The translations under genes and the position numbers were made by a program. DNA of 64,000 nucleotides from NCBI RefSeq assembly GCF_016599715.1, contig NZ_CP067019.1:1054001-1118000 (forward strand). The letters are read 5' to 3'. The notes under the pieces are model-generated. The model saw nothing but the letters and a program-made list of their open reading frames with translations, was not told where the DNA came from and made no database searches. This document shows, one piece after another, positions 50,996-59,660 of this stretch. Positions within the stretch are counted from its first letter, which is position 1. The number at the start of each line of letters is the position of its first letter. Source of the DNA: Acinetobacter sp. CS-2. Its GTDB lineage: Bacteria; Pseudomonadota; Gammaproteobacteria; Pseudomonadales; Moraxellaceae.

Positions 50996-51910
50996 ATGAG
51001 TTCGGGCGCTAAACAGGTAACGCTCTACGGTGTTGAGTCAGCACCAGGAACAATTGCTGCAAACTGGAAAACACTAGCCTTTACTTCAAATAGTTTAGAT
51101 GCAACAGCACAAACAACTGAGTCAGGATCAATCAAAGATAGCCGCATTGCATCAGGAACATTAGTGACTGGTATTGAAGCAAAAGGAGATATTGAAACAG
51201 AATTTGCCTATGGCATTCAAGATGACCTACTTGAAGCGGTTGCCTTTAATGCGTGGAGCAATAACGTATTAACTTTTGGTGGAACAACTCGCAAAACATT
51301 GTCAGTGATTCGTGGATTTAAGGACATCGGGAACTATCAAGTATTTACGGGATGCCACTTAAATCAATGGTCACTATCAATTCCTGAAAGTGGCATTGTG
51401 ACTTCAAAATTCTCAATCATGGGAATGAAGCGCACAGCATATCAAGCAATGCCTACTGGTGTGGTAACAGATGCTGTAGATGCGATTCAATTCACATCAC
51501 TTTCTGCTGGTGACATCTTGATTGATGATCAAGTCAAACCTGGAATGTGTGCAACCCAACTAGAATTGACCATTGATAACTCGATGCAGGTTCAGAAATG
51601 CCTGAATTATGAAAATAATATCAGTGCAGTGCTTGAATCAGTCCTAAAGGGTACAGGCAATATCACAATTGCATGGTCAAGCAACACTGCTGAATTGTAC
51701 GAAAAGCAATTCTTAAACGAAACGATCGGCCTGCAATACTCACTGAAAGACTCGGATGGGAATAAATACACCTTGCTCCTACCAAAACTGCAATTAACTG
51801 CACCATTACCAAGCGGTAGTGCTACGGATGTTCTGCAAACTCAATTCTCATTTAGTATTGCAGATACAGCACCAACCTTGACCCGCATCCCAGTAGTTGT
51901 CGGCCCTTAA
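50996..51910 (+). CDS. Major tail tube protein
   Basis: This 304-residue, beta-rich protein matches phage tube protein family 2 (tail tube of siphophages): SGAKQVTLYGVESAPGTIA at the N-terminus, SGTLVTGIEAKGDIETEFAYG near residue 60 and GCHLNQWSLSIPESGIVTSKFSIMGMK near 122. It is followed by the G/G-T chaperone genes as in lambda (V then G-T). Confidence 0.8.
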   Translation: MSSGAKQVTLYGVESAPGTIAANWKTLAFTSNSLDATAQTTESGSIKDSRIASGTLVTGIEAKGDIETEFAYGIQDDLLEAVAFNAWSNNVLTFGGTTRKTLSVIRGFKDIGNYQVFTGCHLNQWSLSIPESGIVTSKFSIMGMKRTAYQAMPTGVVTDAVDAIQFTSLSAGDILIDDQVKPGMCATQLELTIDNSMQVQKCLNYENNISAVLESVLKGTGNITIAWSSNTAELYEKQFLNETIGLQYSLKDSDGNKYTLLLPKLQLTAPLPSGSATDVLQTQFSFSIADTAPTLTRIPVVVGP

Positions 51911-51942
51911 TGCAAGCCCTTCGGGGCTTTTTGGAGAATTAA

Positions 51943-52431
51943 ATGGAAATTGAAATTGAGCCTAAAGAAGTGGCTGAATATACACAGCGCTGGTTCGACT
52001 TTAAAGATGGTGCAAAACTGTTAATTGCTGATGCCGATAAACCATCATTTAACCGAGCACTAGAATTAAACAATATTCAGATAGATCGCGAGCTGTACGG
52101 CATTAAAAGCATCACAGATGAGTCGGCATTAGAGTCTCGGCTGGCTTTTAATCGTGCGGTGTCTCACTTGATTTTAGGGTGGTCGGGTTTTGAAGATAAA
52201 AAAACCAAACAGCCTATTGAGTATAGCCAGCAAAATGCTGAATTGTTATGTACAAGCACCAAGGCATCACTTGAGCTGGTTTTATTTTGTTTAAACAAAT
52301 CCAAAGAGCTGCGTATTGAGAAAAATAAAACGGCTGATGAAGAGGTGGGAAAGTCCTTGAGCACTATCGACAAAGAAACATCAAATGGGCACCAGAAAAG
52401 ACAGAAGAAGTCTACAAAAAGCTCGAAATAA
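51943..52431 (+). CDS. Tail assembly chaperone, lambda gpG-like
   Basis: This 162-residue product is read without frameshift. It has an acidic start (MEIEIEPKEVAEYTQRWFDFK) and ends in the Lys-rich KRQKKSTKSSK. It stands between the tube and tape-measure genes, where lambda has G. The slippery GGGAAAG at 52347-52353 near its 3' end allows a longer G-T product. Confidence 0.75.
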   Translation: MEIEIEPKEVAEYTQRWFDFKDGAKLLIADADKPSFNRALELNNIQIDRELYGIKSITDESALESRLAFNRAVSHLILGWSGFEDKKTKQPIEYSQQNAELLCTSTKASLELVLFCLNKSKELRIEKNKTADEEVGKSLSTIDKETSNGHQKRQKKSTKSSK

Positions 52432-52667
52432 AAGCACCACCACAGATTGAACGCAGCTTTACAGCCAGCTATTTAATCAGGGCATTCAATTACATCTCAA
52501 AAAGCAGAAAACTCATTCCACTGCAACATAGTGCGATATATCGAGAAATAACACTGCATGACATTCAAACCTACTTTGATTTGTTTGGGTGTGACATAGA
52601 TAAGGGTTTATTTATTGATTGTATGTATGCTTTGGATAATGAGTTTCTGAAGGAAGCCAACAAATAG
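51943..52667 (+). CDS. G-T fusion chaperone made by -1 frameshift at GGGAAAG
   Basis: The heptamer G GGA AAG at 52347-52353 is in phase with the G frame (GTG GGA AAG). A -1 slip continues as VLEHYRQRNIKWAPEKTEEVYKK and runs open to TAG 52665-52667, giving about 241 residues. The T part has no start codon of its own. Lambda uses the same heptamer to make gpG-T, which chaperones tape measure and tube assembly. Confidence 0.8.
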
Positions 52668-52726
52668 TTGGTTTCTTTTTAACTGATAAATTAGTATCTT
52701 GTGATTGCTTATAAGAGGGTATTCAC

Positions 52727-53146
52727 ATGAAAAAATTATTATTTATGGGTATTTTAAGTATTCTTTTTGTGGGTTGCTCAACCAGTCCCGTAAATAGCAA
52801 TCAAACCGCAATGGTTCCTGAAAGTCGAATGGTTGATTCTGATTATTTTGTAAGAAAATCGGAAGATCAGACTAAGGTAACTTTTTTGCGAGATAAGGGT
52901 TTTTTAGGCTCTGGATGTACTCATGATATTTACGCTAATAATATAAAAATTTTCTCAATACGATCTAATGAAAAGGCTGTTATATACCTAAGACCTGATT
53001 ATTATATCTTTAGACTAGAAACAGGCGGGGGAATGTGCCCAAATGTTGCAACTTCGCAAGAGGCAGAGATGAAGCCTAACGCAGAAGTTGAGTACCGCAT
53101 ACTTGTACCATCAGACTTTAATTTACGCCTAACAAGGATCAAATAA
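52727..53146 (+). CDS. Predicted lipoprotein moron, 139 aa
   Basis: The N-terminus MKKLLFMGILSILFVGCSTSP has a lipobox with Cys at residue 17, so the product is likely lipidated in the envelope. The rest is beta-rich and contains GFLGSGCTHDIYANN near residue 60, resembling small lipoproteins found in lysogens. It has a possible promoter of its own (TGCTTATAA near 52706). A role in changing the lysogen's surface is inference. Confidence 0.65.
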   Translation: MKKLLFMGILSILFVGCSTSPVNSNQTAMVPESRMVDSDYFVRKSEDQTKVTFLRDKGFLGSGCTHDIYANNIKIFSIRSNEKAVIYLRPDYYIFRLETGGGMCPNVATSQEAEMKPNAEVEYRILVPSDFNLRLTRIK

Positions 53147-53487
53147 TGAAAAATATATTAATTGCAGGGAGTTTGATGTGCTTATCCTTGGGTGCTTATG
53201 CAAAAAACACAAGCAATGCTAACCATGAAAAGAATTGTCGGATGTACATGGAAATGGCAAATACAATCATGAAGCAAAAGCAAAATGGTTTGCCATTGAT
53301 TAAAGCTTTAGAGGCAAATGATTCAGCACTTAAGCAGAATCCAGATAAAAATATGCATAAGATTGTTAGCTTGATCATCCGTGATGCTTATGAACAACCA
53401 AGCTATTCAACCCCTTCAATAAAGGAAGATCAGCTAAATGAGTTTTCAGCAAAGTATTATTTAGGTTGTATAAGTATGTATGAGTAA
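53146..53487 (+). CDS. Predicted periplasmic moron, 113 aa
   Basis: Its ATG overlaps the lipoprotein stop. A signal peptide (MKNILIAGSLMCLSLGAYA) is followed by a helical domain with Cys at about 30 and 107 (KNCRMYMEMANTIMKQKQNG). It resembles small periplasmic proteins of unknown function. Likely works with the preceding lipoprotein. Confidence 0.6.
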   Translation: MKNILIAGSLMCLSLGAYAKNTSNANHEKNCRMYMEMANTIMKQKQNGLPLIKALEANDSALKQNPDKNMHKIVSLIIRDAYEQPSYSTPSIKEDQLNEFSAKYYLGCISMYE

Positions 53488-53490
53488 AAG

Positions 53491-53514
53491 AAAAGCACCT
53501 TAGGGTGCTTTTTT
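53491..53514. terminator. Terminator between the moron and mnt-like genes
   Basis: AAAGCACC pairs with GGGTGCTT around TTA with six T. It ends the plus-strand moron and overlaps the end of the convergent mnt-like gene. Confidence 0.75.
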
Positions 53515-53767
53515 AATATCTACCCTCAAGGTTATTAAGCCTACGATCATTATTAACCTGATCATCCTCCAGAGCAGCAACATCATCTTCAAGCCTAGCA
53601 ACACGAGCTAAAAGGTCTTGCATCTTATCATCTTGCTCAAATGTCATTTCTAAGCGAAGGATTAACTCAGCAGTGAGTGTGCGGCCATTTTCTTTGGCAG
53701 CATTATCCAATTTATCCTTAAGTTCGGCAGGGATTCTAAAGTTTACTTGAGGATCTGTACGAGCCAT
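53513..53767 (-). CDS. Mnt-like ribbon-helix-helix repressor with coiled coil
   Basis: This 84-residue protein has an Arc/Mnt-type domain (MARTDPQVNFRIPAELKDKLDNAAKENGRTLTAELILRLE), then a heptad helix (LARVARLEDDVAALEDD). P22 Mnt is 83 residues and tetramerises by a C-terminal coiled coil, the same layout. It is divergent from an Arc-like gene, and would repress the ant gene. Confidence 0.75.
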   Translation of the reverse strand: MARTDPQVNFRIPAELKDKLDNAAKENGRTLTAELILRLEMTFEQDDKMQDLLARVARLEDDVAALEDDQVNNDRRLNNLEGRY

Positions 53768-53800
53768 TGTTCCGTTTGACCATTATATTCATTTAGACAA

Positions 53801-53863
53801 ACTATAGAGTGCTATAAATAAATAGTCAAAAATATTGACACCAAATAAAGCACCTGCTTTAAT
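53801..53863. promoter_or_regulatory. Back-to-back promoters of the mnt- and arc-like genes
   Basis: Leftward, TTGACT (53829-53824) and TATAGT (53806-53801) are 17 nt apart. Rightward, TTGACA (53835-53840) and TTTAAT (53858-53863) are 17 nt apart. The palindrome AAAGCACCTGCTTT (53847-53860) overlaps the rightward -10 and may be the Arc- or Mnt-type operator. Confidence 0.7.
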
Positions 53864-53891
53864 GTGATTGTGATGTTGTTTTCAATCACAT
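53862..53891. repeat. 9-bp inverted repeat in the arc-like leader
   Basis: ATGTGATTG (53862-53870) and CAATCACAT (53883-53891) are perfect complements, just downstream of the rightward promoter. They would form a 5' hairpin in the arc mRNA. Confidence 0.5.
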
Positions 53892-53908
53892 GCTATAAGG
53901 ATTATGAA

Positions 53909-54073
53909 ATGGCAAGACAAGACCCACAGGTAAATGTGCGTATACCTGAAAAAACTTTAGAGCGTTTTAAAGAGGAAACTCAAAAAGAACGCAGAACCAT
54001 AACAGCTCAGATGAATATGATCATTGAAGAATGGTTGGAAGCAAGAGCGAAACAAAACGAAGCGAAAGCATGA
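53909..54073 (+). CDS. Arc-like ribbon-helix-helix repressor
   Basis: I start this at ATG 53909; the upstream frame runs through the leader hairpin. The 54-residue product (MARQDPQVNVRIPEKTLERFKEETQKERRTITAQMNMIIEEWLEA) is an Arc-sized RHH protein (P22 Arc has 53). It precedes the ant-like gene, as in P22 immI. Confidence 0.75.
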   Translation: MARQDPQVNVRIPEKTLERFKEETQKERRTITAQMNMIIEEWLEARAKQNEAKA

Positions 54074-54090
54074 AATCAATAGACAACAAA

Positions 54091-54119
54091 AAAGCCCATG
54101 ATCTTGGCGGATAGGGCTT
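54091..54119 (+). terminator. Hairpin between arc- and ant-like genes
   Basis: AAGCCC pairs with GGGCTT around a long loop; outer ACAAC and GTTGT can extend it. In P22 the sar antisense RNA acts here. It may tune ant expression. Confidence 0.4.
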
Positions 54120-54147
54120 CAATGTTGTTAACACAGGAATATTAACT

Positions 54148-55050
54148 ATGAGTAATTTAACACAAAACTTCGCAAACCCAAACAATCAACCGTTGGTAAT
54201 TGGTGAATTTACTATTCGTCAGGATGAGGATGGTCGATACAGTCTCAATGATCTTCACAAGGCTAGCGGTGATGATAAAAAACATTTTCCTGCTTACTTT
54301 CTTCGTAACCAACAGACCAAAGATTTGATTACGGTTATTGAGAGTGAAAATTATGATGTCGGAAACCCGGCATCAAAAAATGTAAACTCTGCAAATTCGC
54401 ATAGTTCAAAAAATAACCACTATGAGAATTCTCATAGTGCTGTGAAAGTAATCAATGGTGGTAATAGTAAAGGCACATACGTTGTCAAAGAGCTGGTCTA
54501 CTCATACGCAATGTGGATTTCTGCAAAATTTCATTTGATGGTAATTCGCGCTTATGATGCGATGGTGATGCAAACCAAAGTTAATTCTCGCCAAGTAATT
54601 ACACCTGAGCAGAAAGATACTTTGCAAAAAATTGTAGACCACAAGGCGAATGGCAATGATGGATTGCGTCCGCAGATATGGACACGACATAACCGCCATT
54701 TCAGAATTAACTCTTACCATGAGTTACTGGCAATACATTTCGAGGATGCGATCAAATATCTGCTTGAAATGGAAGTTAAGCCAAAAGCAGAAAAGCAGGA
54801 AGTGAAAGCTTTACCTTATCCGCAAGAAGTTATTCAAGTGGCACAGCAGATCAATAACGAATTCAACGGTGGTAAATACGACTCATGGTTTGTGAATGCA
54901 CGGGATGGCATGCTATCTGTAATGCCTTTACCTCATGGCTACTATCCATTTAATGTGAAAGAATTTACCAAGCACTTTGATGGTGTGCTTAATACACTCT
55001 ATGGAAGTGATGTGCTTCAGATTGGTCGATATATGCAGCGACAAGGTTAA
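54148..55050 (+). CDS. KilA-N-type antirepressor
   Basis: This 300-residue protein has an N-terminal KilA-N domain (IGEFTIRQDEDGRYSLNDLHKASGDDKKHFPAYFLRNQQTKDLI...GGNSKGTYVVKELVYSYAMWISAKFHLMVIRAYDAMV) and a C-terminal part. In phages this pairing works as an antirepressor that inactivates repressor. Behind arc- and mnt-like genes it completes an immI-like set. Confidence 0.8.
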   Translation: MSNLTQNFANPNNQPLVIGEFTIRQDEDGRYSLNDLHKASGDDKKHFPAYFLRNQQTKDLITVIESENYDVGNPASKNVNSANSHSSKNNHYENSHSAVKVINGGNSKGTYVVKELVYSYAMWISAKFHLMVIRAYDAMVMQTKVNSRQVITPEQKDTLQKIVDHKANGNDGLRPQIWTRHNRHFRINSYHELLAIHFEDAIKYLLEMEVKPKAEKQEVKALPYPQEVIQVAQQINNEFNGGKYDSWFVNARDGMLSVMPLPHGYYPFNVKEFTKHFDGVLNTLYGSDVLQIGRYMQRQG

Positions 55051-55060
55051 ATAAAACAAG

Positions 55061-55167
55061 AACCGCCCCAGTGGCGGTTTTTTAATACCCAGAATTTTTA
55101 GCTCGCATATCGCGGGCTTTTTTAATACCCAAAGAAAAACCCCAGTGTTAGCGCACCGGGGTTTTTT
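55061..55167 (+). terminator. Three terminators in a row
   Basis: AACCGCC/GGCGGTT (55061-55084), AGCTCGC/GCGGGCT (55100-55124) and AACCCC-AGTG/CAC-CGGGGTT (55137-55167) each have a T-run. The first two are both followed by AATACCCA. They would insulate the immI-like set from the tape measure gene. Confidence 0.75.
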
Positions 55168-55208
55168 GATTCCACTCAACCGCGAAGTAAAGAGGAAAAA
55201 CATTTCGT

Positions 55209-55328
55209 ATGGATGATTTTATCAAATTGGCTAATTTATGTCTAATGGAGTTACGAAAAATGTAAGCATGGCGATTTATAGCAATTCTCTTAACAATAAT
55301 CGTTTGTACATATATTTGGAAAATGTAA
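55209..55328 (+). pseudogene. Small membrane-protein ORF broken by TAA
   Basis: The frame from ATG 55209 reads MDDFIKLANLCLMELRKM, then TAA at 55263, then continues AWRFIAILLTIIVCTYIWKM to a second TAA. The second part is a clear membrane helix. One nonsense change in a 39-codon gene would explain it. Readthrough or restart is less likely. The stretch around it, 55168-55329, holds nothing else. Confidence 0.35.
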
Positions 55329-55329
55329 G

Positions 55330-55385
55330 CCGACCCAATAAGATGTCGGTTTTTTATTGTCTGCGCGCCTAGATGCGCTTTTTTT
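55330..55385 (+). terminator. Two terminators before the tape measure gene
   Basis: CCGAC/GTCGG (55330-55349) with six T, then GCGC/GCGC (55363-55378) with seven T. Each is followed by ATTGTCT or ATGCCT. The second ends next to the ribosome-binding site (TAGGAAAGTGAG) of the tape measure gene. Confidence 0.65.
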
Positions 55386-55404
55386 ATGCCTATAGGAAAG
55401 TGAG

Positions 55405-58400
55405 ATGAGTCAAGAATCTGTATTGCGAATTACCATTGATTCACGAGAAGCAAAGCGGAATGCCGAGGCTCTTAATAGAGAACTGGTTAGCATTGAAAGA
55501 AATGGTGATTTCGCCACTAAATCAATGGATTCAATGTCTAGTTCTGCTCGTCAACTTGCAGGATATATGGCTGGCATTGTGACGGTAGGTGCAGCCATTA
55601 ATAAAATGGATGCTTATACAGGGATTAGCAACAAATTAAAGCTTGTCACTGAGTCTCAAGAAGAACTCAATCAAGCAATGCAAGATACTTTTGCTATTGC
55701 TCAAAAATCTGCATCTTCATGGGGTGCTGTAAATGATGTTTATTCGAAATACATGTCAAATGCAAAAACCTTAAATTTAACTCAAGAACAAACAGCACGA
55801 TTAACTGAAATTACCTCTAAAGCTGTGGCAATCAGCGGATCAACCACAGAGTCAGCGGCAGGAGCTTTATTTCAGTACGGTCAAGCGCTTGATGGCAATA
55901 TTTTACGCGCTGAAGAATATAACAGCTTGGTTGATGGTGCTGGTGGTTTGCTTAATGCAATGGCAAAAGGCTTAGGTGTTACTCGTGGTGAATTACGCCA
56001 AATGATGCTTGATGGGAAGCTGACTGGCGAGGTTATTACGAAGGCACTTTTGAAAGCTGGTGAAAGTGTTGATGAGTTGTATAACAAGACTGATGTCACT
56101 ATTGGGCAGTCACTTACTGTACTTTCAAACGAAGTTACTAAATTTACAGGTGAGACCGGAAAGGCCTCTGGTGCAGCATCTATTTTATCTAGCAGCATTC
56201 AAGTGCTGGCAAGCAACTTTAATGATATTGCTGGCATTGCGATGGTTGGCGGTGTTGCATTACTCACAAAGACTATTCTTTCTCAAGTAGTTGCTATTCA
56301 AGGGTATATTGCAAAATCTTTAGAGCGTCGTGCAGCAGAGCAAGTAGTAATTCAGAGTCAAATCAACTTGGCCGCATTAGAAGTACAGCGGACACGCCAA
56401 GTGGCTGCATTAGCCTTAACTGAGGTTAGCTTAGCTCGACAAGAGTTAAATAGTGCAATTACACGCCAAGAGCGTGCAGCAGCAACCATGCGCTTAACTC
56501 AGGCTGAAGTCGCTTTAGCAATAGCCCAAAAGCAAACCACATCAGCAACAGCCACACAAACAGCAGCTGAAAATGCACTTAATGCCTCTCGTTCACGTGG
56601 TGCTGCAATTCTTGGATTGGTTGGTGGTCCAGTGGGTGCGCTTACAATTGGTGTAACAGCTCTTGCGGCTGGATATATGTATTTCAGCAATAAAGCAGCT
56701 GATGCGAATGCAAAGCTTGAAGAACAAGGTAAAGTTGCAAATAAAACAACCCAAGAATTGCTTGCTTTAGATGGCGCTCAAAAACGAGCAGCGAAAAGTG
56801 ATTTAGAGGAGTCATTTAAAGCACAAAACAAGGAATTAGAAACTCTAAATTCTCAGTTTAATGCTGCTGTTAATGATATTCGTACATACGCAACCCAGAA
56901 TAATGTTGCTTATGAGTCACTTGATAAAATACGAGAGATTAGCGACAAGGTTCGTGCTGGACAAATAAGTCAGGCTGATGCAATCAAGGAGATTAACAAA
57001 CTCTACTTTGTTAAACCTGAGCAAATTAAGGAGGTAACAAACCTTAATACCAAGTATGACGAGCAGGTTGTAAAAACCAAGAAAACATCAGATGCGTTAT
57101 TTGTTTATGGTGAAAAGACGACCCTAGCTGGTAATGCTGCACAAAATGCAGCAACTAAAGTAGCTGGAAATACAAAAGAGTTAAAAAACAATGAAACTGC
57201 TGCACGGGATGCTTCAAAGGCACAAAAAGATTACTTTGACAGCTTACGCAATGATGTTCTAACCGCAAATGAGCGTCTCGCATATATGAACTTGGGTTAT
57301 TCCAAGGAAGTTATCGATGAGATTAATAAGCTTCAGGAGGCCAAGCAAAAAGCACTTGGCGATGGTGCGACTGCAATCGTTACCACCGAAGAGATTAATA
57401 AAATTGCTCAAGCTCAAAAAGCTCTTGATGCGGTTAAGGATAAAGAGGATGAGATAGCTGAATCAAAGAAAAAGCAAAACAAGGAAGGCGAGAAGAAGCT
57501 TAAAATCACACAAGCTGAATTGGAAGTAGCAAAACGCTCTGCTGCTTTGGTTGAATCGAGTGGTTTGGGAAAGTATGCAGAAAGTAAAGGCATACCATCA
57601 AGCGTGATTGCAGGCTTATTGGCTCAGGAATCTGGTGGAATTAAGGGGGCTAAAAGTGATACTGGCGCAATAGGTTATTGGCAAACAACTAGCGCATATA
57701 GAAAGCAAAATAACTTGTCAGTTGCTGATAGTTATAATCTTGAAAAAACTGGTCGAGTTGTAATTGATAATCTTGCCAAGGTTTATGAAAAAACAGGTAA
57801 CTTGGCTCAGGCAATACTTTCCCATAATGCAGGGGTAGCGGGTGCAGAGCAGTTCATAAAAACAGGCAAGGTATCAGGAAGCAAGATAAGAAATAAAGAA
57901 GTATCAGAGTATGTTGGCAAGGTTTCACGTTATTCCGACATCATTGCTGGTGGTATCGGCAAAGGTGGCTTGTCTGATGGTGATAGTGATAGGGCTTATG
58001 AAGAGCAAATTAGAGCGCGATTAGAGTTGGTTAAGCAGGGTTTAAACCTGCAAGATCAATATGAAAGTGAGCAAGCGAAGCGAACTAAGGCTCGTAACGA
58101 AGAAATTAATCTAGCACAGCAAACAGGTCAGGCCGATCTAATTCCAAAAATCAAAGAGCGTTATGCAGCTCAGGATGAAATTTCTCGACTGCAATTGGAT
58201 GCAGAACTTAATTCATATAGGTGGACTGAGGACCAGAAACTTCAGAATACACATGATATTAATATTCAGCGACTTACTGCGGAAGGGCAGTATTCCGATA
58301 AGCAAAAAGCTTTGGTTAAGCAGGCTTTGGATGAGCAGTTGGCTTATGAATTGGAGGCCTATAAAAAACTTCAAGAGAAAAAGCTTATTGAGTTCAAGGT

Positions 58401-59271
58401 AGGGCTGCAAAATCAGACAGGCGAGTTGCAAAGATTAGCAATAGAGGCAACGGCAAAAAATACAATGTCATCACCCAGACTTGCTACTTGGCAGCTACAG
58501 GATGATTACAGCACTTCAACTGGGAATGCTTGGGATGACTACCAAAACGCTCAAAAAGAGGCTAACACAAAAGGTGACAATGGGCAGTATGTAAATGACG
58601 ATAAAACCCGTAAAGAAATGCTGCTTGAAGCGGAAAGACAATATCAGTCTCAATTGTTAGCAATTAAGCAAAAAGCAGCTCAAGATGAAGCCATGTTACG
58701 TCAGCAACAACAGGCTGCAACCTTAGCTGGTTATGGCGCTATGTTTGGGATGGTTGGTTCTATGCTTGATGCGTATGGAGAAAAGTCTTCAGCATCTTAT
58801 AGAATTGCATTTGCATTGCAAAAAGCATTTGTATTATCGAGTGCTTTATTGAATGCGAAAGGCGCAGTCATGGCCGCATGGAATGACCCATCCAATACAA
58901 CTATCTGGTCTAAAATGGCTGCTGCCGCAGCTACAGTTATCCAGACTAATGACCTAATGTCAGCCATTCAAGGCGTTGTGCTTTCAGGCATGGCTCACGA
59001 CGGCATAGACAACATTCCAAAAGAAGGCACATGGCTTTTAGATAAAGGTGAGCGCGTTGTTGATAGTCGAACCAATGCTGATTTGAAGGGCATGATTGCT
59101 AATCAAAAGAATGGTGGGGGTGATGTTCACATACAAGTCACTGTCACTGATTCAGGCGTTTCTACCCAATCAAACCAGTCGGATCAGAAGCAACTTGGCC
59201 AGATGATTGGTAATGCAGTTCGAGCTGTGATTCGCAGAGAGCAACGCCAAGGAGGTCTGTTATCTAAATGA
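55405..59271 (+). CDS. Tape measure protein with lytic transglycosylase domain
   Basis: This 1288-residue protein is the longest gene. The N-terminal 200 residues match tape-measure domain TMP (YTGISNKLKLVTESQEELNQAM, ITSKAVAISGSTTESAAGALFQYGQALDGNILRAEEYNSLVDG). Hydrophobic segments lie near 270 and 400, long coiled coils near 440-720. An SLT domain near 730-850 has LLAQESGGIKGAKSDTGAIGYWQ with the catalytic Glu at about 741. It sets tail length, and the enzyme part may open murein on DNA entry. Confidence 0.92.
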   Translation: MSQESVLRITIDSREAKRNAEALNRELVSIERNGDFATKSMDSMSSSARQLAGYMAGIVTVGAAINKMDAYTGISNKLKLVTESQEELNQAMQDTFAIAQKSASSWGAVNDVYSKYMSNAKTLNLTQEQTARLTEITSKAVAISGSTTESAAGALFQYGQALDGNILRAEEYNSLVDGAGGLLNAMAKGLGVTRGELRQMMLDGKLTGEVITKALLKAGESVDELYNKTDVTIGQSLTVLSNEVTKFTGETGKASGAASILSSSIQVLASNFNDIAGIAMVGGVALLTKTILSQVVAIQGYIAKSLERRAAEQVVIQSQINLAALEVQRTRQVAALALTEVSLARQELNSAITRQERAAATMRLTQAEVALAIAQKQTTSATATQTAAENALNASRSRGAAILGLVGGPVGALTIGVTALAAGYMYFSNKAADANAKLEEQGKVANKTTQELLALDGAQKRAAKSDLEESFKAQNKELETLNSQFNAAVNDIRTYATQNNVAYESLDKIREISDKVRAGQISQADAIKEINKLYFVKPEQIKEVTNLNTKYDEQVVKTKKTSDALFVYGEKTTLAGNAAQNAATKVAGNTKELKNNETAARDASKAQKDYFDSLRNDVLTANERLAYMNLGYSKEVIDEINKLQEAKQKALGDGATAIVTTEEINKIAQAQKALDAVKDKEDEIAESKKKQNKEGEKKLKITQAELEVAKRSAALVESSGLGKYAESKGIPSSVIAGLLAQESGGIKGAKSDTGAIGYWQTTSAYRKQNNLSVADSYNLEKTGRVVIDNLAKVYEKTGNLAQAILSHNAGVAGAEQFIKTGKVSGSKIRNKEVSEYVGKVSRYSDIIAGGIGKGGLSDGDSDRAYEEQIRARLELVKQGLNLQDQYESEQAKRTKARNEEINLAQQTGQADLIPKIKERYAAQDEISRLQLDAELNSYRWTEDQKLQNTHDINIQRLTAEGQYSDKQKALVKQALDEQLAYELEAYKKLQEKKLIEFKVGLQNQTGELQRLAIEATAKNTMSSPRLATWQLQDDYSTSTGNAWDDYQNAQKEANTKGDNGQYVNDDKTRKEMLLEAERQYQSQLLAIKQKAAQDEAMLRQQQQAATLAGYGAMFGMVGSMLDAYGEKSSASYRIAFALQKAFVLSSALLNAKGAVMAAWNDPSNTTIWSKMAAAAATVIQTNDLMSAIQGVVLSGMAHDGIDNIPKEGTWLLDKGERVVDSRTNADLKGMIANQKNGGGDVHIQVTVTDSGVSTQSNQSDQKQLGQMIGNAVRAVIRREQRQGGLLSK

Positions 59272-59609
59272 GCAATCAAAAATTCACATGGTGTAATGAC
59301 CTAGATGGCAACTCTCAAACTTCAAGCTTTAAAGTCCTTCAGTCCAGTTTTGGCGATGGATATACACAGCGAACAAGCGTTGGGATTAACAACAGGTCAG
59401 GCACATGGGCATACAAAAAAACTGGCAAGAAGGCTTTGATACAAGAGATTAAGGCCTTTTTTGATGACCACAAGGGGGCGGATTCGTTTCTTTGGGATTC
59501 GCCTTTGGATGGAGAAGTTCGTGTGGTTGCGGGGGATTACATGCCCGTTTGCTTAGGCGGTGAAATATGGTCAATTTCCACAACCTTTACACAAGATTTC
59601 AAACCTTAA
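59268..59609 (+). CDS. Minor tail protein M
   Basis: This 113-residue protein matches the gpM family: FTWCNDLDGNSQTSSFKVLQSSFGDGYTQRTSVGINNRSGTW...FFDDHKGADSFLWDSP. It overlaps the tape measure gene by 4 nt. It belongs to the tail tip. A terminator (GCCCTC/GAGGGC, 59627-59647) follows. Confidence 0.8.
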   Translation: MSNQKFTWCNDLDGNSQTSSFKVLQSSFGDGYTQRTSVGINNRSGTWAYKKTGKKALIQEIKAFFDDHKGADSFLWDSPLDGEVRVVAGDYMPVCLGGEIWSISTTFTQDFKP

Positions 59610-59660
59610 CTCTAATCAATTTTATGCCCTCAATCGAGGGCTTTTTTGTGGGCGTAAATT

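Noticed and set aside
53196..53378. Minus-strand ORF with hydrophobic stretches
   Set aside because: It is antisense to the periplasmic moron gene, which has a signal peptide and coupled start.
55242..55376. 44-codon ORF in another frame before the tape measure gene
   Set aside because: It reads through a terminator and has no ribosome-binding site or coding character.
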